Shown piece after piece: positions 1 through 2,905 of a stretch of DNA of 5,016 nt. Made by a program: the position numbers and the translations under genes. Under the pieces are notes generated by a model that saw nothing but the letters and a program-made list of their open reading frames with translations, searched no databases and was not told where the DNA came from. The DNA comes from an uncultured Emergencia sp. (GTDB lineage Bacteria > Bacillota > Clostridia > Peptostreptococcales > Anaerovoracaceae). The stretch's first letter is position 1; each line of letters opens with the position of its first letter. The stretch covers positions 1 through 5,016 of the forward strand of contig CABSEO010000192.1 in assembly GCA_902476665.1 (NCBI GenBank), read 5' to 3'.

Positions 1-346
1 CATCCAGTGTCAGACCACTGTATGTTTCTTCATTAATAAATGCAACATTTCTGCAATCAGCTCCGCATTTTTCCAGTCGGGGCTTTATGGTATCTGAAAC
101 ACCATCTTCGGAACACTGATAAATGACCCTCTGCGGCATTCCGATGATTTTTCCATCTGGCAGAGTTCCGCCCTTGGACAGTTCTGCTATCAGATTCATC
201 ATCATTGTGGACTTGCCGTCACCAGGGTCGCCTTGCAGCAATGTGATTTTTCCAACTGCAATGAACGGATACCACAACCAGCGGACGGCAGTCGCCTGTA
301 CATCACTATATAATGTAAGAATTCCTGTTTCTCCTTTGTTCGCCAT
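1..346 (-). CDS. AAA family ATPase, RepA/AAA_25-like, N-terminal part (runs off left edge)
   Basis: The first 115 residues of a P-loop ATPase are visible; the gene continues past base 1. The N-terminus carries a W-L-W-Y-P segment (residues 23-27), then V-G-K-I-T-L-L-Q followed by the Walker A motif GDPGDGKST (39-47, Lys45). Further on, YQCSEDG (76-82) leads into a segment matching the 'I-x-P-R-L-x-x-x-G-A-D' pattern of the family. This arrangement is characteristic of RepA-like hexameric helicases of plasmids, phages and integrative elements, which unwind or load at replication origins. Walker B and later motifs lie outside the window. Two ATGs are adjacent (349 and 346); I chose 346 because AAAGGA lies 6 bases upstream of it but only 3 from the first. 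A promoter lies at 385-413, and the gene is divergent from the XRE gene at 590. Its role in replicating this element is inferred. Confidence 0.85.
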   Translation of the reverse strand, partial: MANKGETGILTLYSDVQATAVRWLWYPFIAVGKITLLQGDPGDGKSTMMMNLIAELSKGGTLPDGKIIGMPQRVIYQCSEDGVSDTIKPRLEKCGADCRNVAFINEETYSGLTLD

Positions 347-384
347 CATCGTTCCTTTCTGTATGCAGTCTTTCCCTCATTTAC

Positions 385-413
385 ATTATAAGGGTTGCAT
401 GATGATTTGACCT
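385..413 (-). promoter_or_regulatory. Promoter of the AAA ATPase gene
   Basis: On the minus strand there is a perfect TATAAT (390 to 385). A poor -35 candidate, AGGTCA (413 to 408), sits 17 bases upstream of it. Transcription would start near 378, leaving a leader of about 30 bases. The upstream edge touches the inverted repeat at 412-430, so a protein bound there could block or help RNA polymerase. The weak -35 next to a consensus -10 suggests a regulated promoter. Confidence 0.65.
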
Positions 414-461
414 CCACTTAACAGGTGGAGTGAACTTAAAAATTCCACCTAGCAGGTGGAA
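412..461. repeat. Two related 19-bp inverted repeats, probable operator pair (or paired RNA hairpins)
   Basis: The first copy, CTCCACTTAACAGGTGGAG, is at 412-430 and the second, TTCCACCTAGCAGGTGGAA, is at 443-461. Both form 8-bp arms around a 3-base centre and are identical at 15 of 19 positions. The outermost pair differs in a compensating way (C-G against T-A), and the other arm difference becomes a G-U pair in plus-strand RNA. Their centres are 31 bp apart, about three helical turns, which suits cooperative binding of a dimeric regulator on one face of DNA. They lie between the divergent ATPase and XRE genes, so the XRE protein is the obvious candidate ligand (inference). Read on the minus strand, the second copy is followed by five Ts and could also act as a weak terminator. 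Confidence 0.6.
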
Positions 462-467
462 AAAGGG

Positions 468-514
468 GCTAAGACCACACTACTGATAGGAGTGAAGGAC
501 TTTGCGGTCTTAGC
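468..514 (+). other. Long-range stem in the XRE gene leader region
   Basis: GCTAAGACC (468-476) and GGTCTTAGC (506-514) are perfectly complementary over 9 bp around a 29-base loop. The right arm can alternatively pair with AAGGAC (495-500) to form a short hairpin with one bulged G, so two structures compete for it. No U-tract follows, so it is not an ordinary terminator. Whether it is transcribed depends on the unmapped start site of the XRE gene. A structural RNA or a protein site are both possible. Confidence 0.35.
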
Positions 515-531
515 TGTAGATCGGTTGCTAT
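502..531 (+). promoter_or_regulatory. Weak candidate promoter for the XRE gene
   Basis: TTGCGG (502-507) and TGCTAT (526-531) are separated by 18 bases, giving partial matches to -35 and -10 elements. Transcription would begin near 538, keeping the ribosome-binding-site hairpin at 561-581 in the leader. A second weak option is TTGACC (407-412) with TGAACT (431-436), which would place the first inverted repeat between -35 and -10. Neither is strong. Confidence 0.25.
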
Positions 532-560
532 GTGCATTTTCATGCGGGATAATCGTATTG

Positions 561-584
561 CCTTATGCGGGATTCATAAGGAGG
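561..584 (+). promoter_or_regulatory. Hairpin covering the ribosome binding site of the XRE gene
   Basis: CCTTATG (561-567) pairs perfectly with CATAAGG (575-581) around a 7-base loop. The right arm includes the first four bases of the Shine-Dalgarno sequence AAGGAGG (578-584), which lies 5 bases before the ATG at 590. The fold would restrict ribosome access to an otherwise excellent site. The 9-mer ATGCGGGAT occurs at 542-550 and again at 565-573, inside this structure. Confidence 0.5.
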
Positions 585-589
585 AACAC

Positions 590-931
590 ATGGCAATTGA
601 CTATATCGCACTTGGACAGCGTATCGCTGATTTCAGGAGCAAGAAAAATTTATCACAGGAAGAACTTGCTTTCAGCTGCGGAGTTGGAAACAAGCACATT
701 AGCAACATAGAACTCGGAAAGAGCAAACCAAGTTTGGAATCACTCATTCAGATTGCTAATATTCTTAACATCTCAGCAGATGATCTTCTTGTAGACAGTT
801 TGGCGCACTCCGCGTCCACTGCCGATTCCGAGATCCACCGTCTGCTTTTAGACTGTAATGCAATTGAGCAGGAGATTCTCACCCGGATGGTAAAGGAGAT
901 GAAAGCAATTTTATACGGCTTAGGAGTTTGA
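590..931 (+). CDS. XRE-family helix-turn-helix transcriptional regulator
   Basis: This is a 113-residue protein. Residues 7-67 form a Cro/CI-type helix-turn-helix domain: L-G-Q-R-I at 8-12, L-S-Q-E-E-L-A at 21-27, the recognition helix region V-G-N-K-H-I-S-N-I-E at 32-41, then G-K-S-K-P-S and a helix ending I-S-A-D-D-L-L. The remaining ~45 residues (72-113) are mostly helical and may serve dimerisation; there is no peptidase or kinase domain. I chose the ATG at 590 because AAGGAGG sits 5 bases upstream and the domain begins there; an in-frame ATG at 530 lacks such a site and would add sequence atypical for the family. The gene is divergent from the AAA ATPase and convergent with the rpn genes. 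It probably binds the paired inverted repeats at 412-461 and controls the ATPase promoter and perhaps its own (inference). No plus-strand terminator with a U-tract follows it. Confidence 0.85.
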   Translation: MAIDYIALGQRIADFRSKKNLSQEELAFSCGVGNKHISNIELGKSKPSLESLIQIANILNISADDLLVDSLAHSASTADSEIHRLLLDCNAIEQEILTRMVKEMKAILYGLGV

Positions 932-956
932 TTTTATAACTTGTTGATCATATAAC

Positions 957-1024
957 AAAAAAGCCCGCATAAGCCACAACTGCACTTTGGAACACACCGA
1001 AGTGCTGTCTGTGGTTTATGCGGG
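957..1024 (-). terminator. Distal terminator of the minus-strand rpn genes, very long hairpin
   Basis: Arms 964-978 and 1010-1024 pair over 15 positions with a single irregularity at 973/1015. The stem continues inward, with GCACTT (982-987) pairing to AAGTGC (1000-1005). On the minus strand the stem is followed directly by six Ts (962 to 957), so it is an intrinsic terminator for leftward transcription. The irregular pair is G-U in plus-strand RNA, so the fold also exists there, but no U-tract follows on that side. It prevents leftward transcripts from running antisense into the XRE gene. Confidence 0.8.
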
Positions 1025-1031
1025 TAAGGAC

Positions 1032-1088
1032 AAAAAAAGAAGCCCACCAGCGGACCATGTAGGAATCTACACAGTGCGCCAGTGGGCT
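1032..1088 (-). terminator. Proximal terminator of the minus-strand rpn genes
   Basis: AGCCCAC (1041-1047) pairs with GTGGGCT (1082-1088). After a small internal loop, GCG pairs with CGC, and TGTAG (1059-1063) pairs with CTACA (1068-1072) at the tip. On the minus strand the stem is followed by TC and then seven Ts (1038 to 1032). It begins 8 bases after the stop codon of the small gene at 1097, the expected place for the end of that transcript. Confidence 0.8.
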
Positions 1089-1096
1089 GGTATGTT

Positions 1097-1285
1097 TTAT
1101 ACTGCTTCTGCTGGAATTTGGTTCATCTTCTCTTTAAATTCTTCCACAGTCATGTTCAAGTCCTCAGCAGCTTCTTCAAGGGTAATCTTGCCCTTTTTAT
1201 AATACTTTACTGTCGTTCTAAGGTCGCCAATGTCGATGCCCTCAAGAATACTCTCATTTCTTAAATCTTCCATCTGCTTGCACAC
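1097..1285 (-). CDS. Stand-alone Rpn C-terminal-domain protein (RpnS-like) or remnant of a second rpn gene
   Basis: This is a 62-residue protein matching only the tail of Rpn-family proteins, with no nuclease core. Its start, C-K-Q-M-E-D-L-R-N-E-S, lines up with C-K-V-M-E-D-M-R-N-E-A at residues 215-225 of the upstream Rpn. Its end (G-K-I-T-L-E-E-A-A, then M-T-V-E-E-F-K-E) matches the helical tail G-K-L-T-Y-E-E-I-A and L-T-V-D-E-V-K-E there. The two are clearly diverged, so this is not a recent duplication. I chose GTG at 1285 because AAAGAG (1299 to 1294) lies exactly 8 bases upstream; the in-frame GTG at 1294 overlaps that site. An in-frame stop about 20 bases above 1294 excludes a longer protein. 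Known Rpn biology suggests such a C-terminal fragment could bind and inhibit the full-length nuclease. The alternative is a decaying relic. It shares the terminators at 1032-1088. Confidence 0.55.
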   Translation of the reverse strand: MCKQMEDLRNESILEGIDIGDLRTTVKYYKKGKITLEEAAEDLNMTVEEFKEKMNQIPAEAV

Positions 1286-1387
1286 TTCGCTCACTCTTTC
1301 AGTTTTTTAGACATCTGGTTTTCTCTGCCATCAATGGAAAAAGCATATCAATAGTTACACACTGCACCGGTAGGCGATGAGTTTCAA

Positions 1388-1555
1388 TTATGCACTTCTT
1401 CTCTCATCTAGTTCTTTTACCTCATCAACTGTAAGTTTCGTAGCTTGTGCTATTTCCTCATAAGTTAGCTTTCCAATCAACAGCAAGCTACGGGCTGTTT
1501 CCAGAGAGTTTTCTCTTGCAGCTTCATTTCTCATGTCTTCCATAACCTTGCACAT
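1388..1555 (-). CDS. Putative internal, in-frame small protein of rpn (RpnS-like, 55 residues)
   Basis: Inside rpn, the in-frame ATG at 1555 (codon 214) is preceded by AAAGGAG (1570 to 1564) with an 8-base spacer, a better initiation site than that of the full-length gene. The product would be 55 residues, beginning M-C-K-V-M-E-D-M-R-N-E and containing only the helical C-terminal tail without any catalytic residue. In E. coli, small Rpn proteins made from internal starts are reported to bind and neutralise the full-length nuclease. That this small protein is made, and does so, is inference by analogy. Supporting it, the separate gene at 1097-1285 begins at the homologous position with the same spacing. 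The alternative is that the Lys-Gly-Val codons resemble a ribosome site by chance. Confidence 0.5.
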   Translation of the reverse strand: MCKVMEDMRNEAARENSLETARSLLLIGKLTYEEIAQATKLTVDEVKELDERRSA

Positions 1556-2194
1556 AACCGCCACTCCTTTCTCATCTTCTTTGAAGTACTGTACTCGATT
1601 AGCTAATACTTCATAATACATATCTTTTGCACTTGTACAAGAAAAGTCATGCATCAGTTTTCCAAGTGCCGTTTCATTTTTGATTTGAGAGTTCACATAT
1701 ATAATATGCGATTCGTCACCAAATGATTCTCCTGTTTCTTTAATCATACGGTCAATATGATATATCGGAAGTCCTCTTTTAAGAACATCATTCTCTGTGA
1801 TGAAAATCACATAAGTTTCATTCAGGTATTCATACTGCTCGCCTGGTTCAGTAACATTCGCATCGATTATACCGCTGTTATACCTAGCTCGCTTAACACC
1901 AGCACCTTTATCATTTCGCTGAATTTCAATATTGTATACACGGTTTTCCCTATCCACTGCAAGAATATCCAACCGCACAGATTTTCCCTGTAAATTTTTA
2001 ACGCTATACTGGCTATTGGATTTTTTCACTTTCAGATCGTCTCGATTCAGAATAATCTGCAACAAAAATTCTGCACACTTTATATCTTCAAAGACTTTGC
2101 TCATGAAATCATCATCCAAAAGCCTAAAACCTCGCAATCTTTGAAGATCTTCTTCATGCTTTCGCTCGAAATCCAAATCTCTACACTTATTCAT
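1388..2194 (-). CDS. Rpn-family PD-(D/E)XK nuclease (PDDEXK_2, 'recombination-promoting nuclease/putative transposase')
   Basis: This 268-residue protein is close to the usual family length. After a charged N-terminus comes L-L-D-D-D-F-M-S-K-V-F (25-35), the typical opening of the domain. The nuclease core shows R-L-D-I-L-A (74-79) with Asp76, then N-I-E-I-Q (88-92) supplying Glu90 and Gln92 of the D...E-x-Q active site, then R-A-R-Y-N-S (102-107). All expected catalytic residues are present, so it should be an active DNA endonuclease. Residues 214-268 form a small helical tail with an EEIA...TVDEV helix-turn-helix-like repeat. The ATG at 2194 is preceded by AGAGGG about 10 bases upstream, and a good promoter lies at 2243-2271. 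E. coli relatives promote RecA-independent recombination, are toxic when overproduced and can act against phages; the role here is inferred. An internal start at 1555 may yield a second product. The gene is more A+T-rich than the recombinase. Confidence 0.88.
   Translation of the reverse strand: MNKCRDLDFERKHEEDLQRLRGFRLLDDDFMSKVFEDIKCAEFLLQIILNRDDLKVKKSNSQYSVKNLQGKSVRLDILAVDRENRVYNIEIQRNDKGAGVKRARYNSGIIDANVTEPGEQYEYLNETYVIFITENDVLKRGLPIYHIDRMIKETGESFGDESHIIYVNSQIKNETALGKLMHDFSCTSAKDMYYEVLANRVQYFKEDEKGVAVMCKVMEDMRNEAARENSLETARSLLLIGKLTYEEIAQATKLTVDEVKELDERRSA
1564..1570 (-). promoter_or_regulatory. Internal Shine-Dalgarno site within rpn
   Basis: AAAGGAG, read 1570 to 1564, lies 8 bases before the in-frame ATG at 1555. 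It overlaps the codons for Lys209, Gly210 and Val211 of the full-length protein. Its strength and spacing are what make the internal start credible. Confidence 0.55.
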
Positions 2195-2242
2195 CGGATA
2201 TCACCCTCTTTCAGGTTGTGAAGAATAAATCTCCCCATCAAT

Positions 2243-2271
2243 ATCTTACCATCAAAGCACGCTTATTTCAA
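2243..2271 (-). promoter_or_regulatory. Promoter of the rpn gene
   Basis: On the minus strand, TTGAAA (2271 to 2266) and TAAGAT (2248 to 2243) are separated by exactly 17 bases, a good sigma-70-type match. Transcription would start near 2236, about 40 bases before the ATG. The promoter lies between the upstream 105-residue gene and rpn, so rpn need not depend on read-through. Confidence 0.6.
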
Positions 2272-2343
2272 GCGGTCATGCTCTTCTAAAAAAATAATCA
2301 ACCCCATCAACGCCTTGGAAATGATCACCTGTAAATTTTTTCA

Positions 2344-2418
2344 TTAATATCCACGCCGATGCAAACTCCTATATACATCCTCGATAAAACTCATGAACTC
2401 CACGCTGGCACACTTGAT
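2344..2418 (-). pseudogene. Possible displaced C-terminal tail of the 105-residue protein, or overlapping micro-ORF
   Basis: In the -1 frame relative to the gene ending at 2391, this stretch reads I-K-C-A-S-V-E-F-M-S-F-I-E-D-V-Y-R and ends H-R-R-G-Y-stop, a well-formed amphipathic helix. The in-frame end of the upstream gene (S-S-V-P-A-W-S-S) looks less natural. A one-base frameshift near 2418-2424 would restore a protein of about 120 residues. Alternatively, ATG at 2394 overlaps the upstream stop (ATGA) and could start a coupled 16-residue peptide. Its stop in turn overlaps another ATG at 2344, opening 22 codons to 2276. I cannot tell these apart. Confidence 0.3.
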
Positions 2419-2708
2419 TCCATAACCATTTCTGCCAATGCATCCCCACGCCCTCTCATCTTCTGAGCAGCAAACACCACAGACTCATCGATGAACGCAG
2501 CGTACTTTGCACCATCAATATTGCTTTGTACCGGCACGCCTTCGCCACTGTCAAGCCGGATCACTTTTGGCTCATACACAGCCCTCACCTTTCTCAGTGC
2601 CTCTGCCGGCTCCATGCTCTGGAGATATAATTTCATAGCACCGGCCGCCACAATCTCCTCAGCTGTTGCACCATATTTCTCTGCCAGCATCCCTGCTACA
2701 TCTTTCAT
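2391..2708 (-). CDS. Hypothetical protein, 105 residues
   Basis: I do not recognise the family. The ATG at 2708 is chosen because AAGGAG (2722 to 2717) lies 8 bases upstream; a GTG at 2717 overlaps that site and is unlikely. The first ~45 residues are helical and alanine-rich (M-L-A-E-K-Y-G-A-T-A-E-E-I at 7-19; A-E-A-L-R-K-V at 35-41). A short extended stretch follows (P-K-V-I-R-L-D-S-G-E-G, 47-57), and then a second helical part with F-I-D-E-S (72-76). There is no signal peptide, membrane segment, cysteine cluster or obvious DNA-binding motif. It lies between recombinase and rpn on the same strand, about 200 bases after the recombinase terminator, so it is probably transcribed separately. 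Its C-terminus may be frameshifted. It could be an accessory element protein, but nothing in the sequence assigns a function. Confidence 0.65.
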   Translation of the reverse strand: MKDVAGMLAEKYGATAEEIVAAGAMKLYLQSMEPAEALRKVRAVYEPKVIRLDSGEGVPVQSNIDGAKYAAFIDESVVFAAQKMRGRGDALAEMVMESSVPAWSS

Positions 2709-2749
2709 TTCAAACACTCCTTGCTATGTGTATTTCTCGCCACCCACAA

Positions 2750-2776
2750 CATATAACAGGAATCTGCACATAGCAA
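2750..2776 (-). promoter_or_regulatory. Weak candidate promoter for the 105-residue gene
   Basis: On the minus strand, TATATG (2755 to 2750) preceded by TG in extended -10 position follows TTGCTA (2776 to 2771) at a short 15-base spacing. Transcription would start near 2743, about 35 bases before the ATG at 2708. The spacing is poor, but the gene needs some promoter downstream of the terminator at 2844-2890. Confidence 0.25.
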
Positions 2777-2843
2777 TCCCTACAGGTAAAAAAGACCAGA
2801 CGAAAAAACAGGCAAAATAGCCGCACAGTAAAACCTTAAAAAC

Positions 2844-2890
2844 AAAAAAAGCCCTGCCAGATGCAGCCACAAAAGCCACACCCGGCAGGG
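2844..2890 (-). terminator. Terminator of the serine recombinase gene
   Basis: CCCTGCC (2852-2858) pairs perfectly with GGCAGGG (2884-2890). On the minus strand a C and then seven Ts (2850 to 2844) follow the stem, with more Ts beyond. It starts 15 bases after the recombinase stop codon. The loop is long (25 bases) and contains a direct repeat of GCCAC. Confidence 0.8.
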
Positions 2891-2905
2891 TCCTGTCTCC
2901 TTCCA

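Noticed and set aside
123..410. 95-codon plus-strand frame
   Set aside because: Antisense shadow of the AAA ATPase, which has a clear Walker A motif.
412..461. CRISPR-like repeat pair
   Set aside because: Only two copies, perfectly palindromic, with a 12-base gap and no spacer-length pattern or cas genes.
530..592. Longer XRE protein starting at ATG 530
   Set aside because: No ribosome site precedes 530, whereas AAGGAGG precedes 590, and the extra residues do not resemble the family N-terminus.
456..710. 84-codon plus-strand frame overlapping the XRE leader
   Set aside because: It begins inside the second inverted repeat, overlaps the XRE domain out of frame, and matches nothing recognisable.
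1301..1390. Open stretch between rpn and the small gene (minus strand), reading T-H-R-L-P-V-Q-C-V-T-I
   Set aside because: No start codon with a ribosome site, about 30 codons only, and no family recognised; left as intergenic.
2190..2391. Attachment site or terminator between rpn and the 105-residue gene
   Set aside because: Only a weak 5-bp hairpin (CGCTT/AAGCG near 2261-2275), no U-tract, and no direct repeat found elsewhere in the window.
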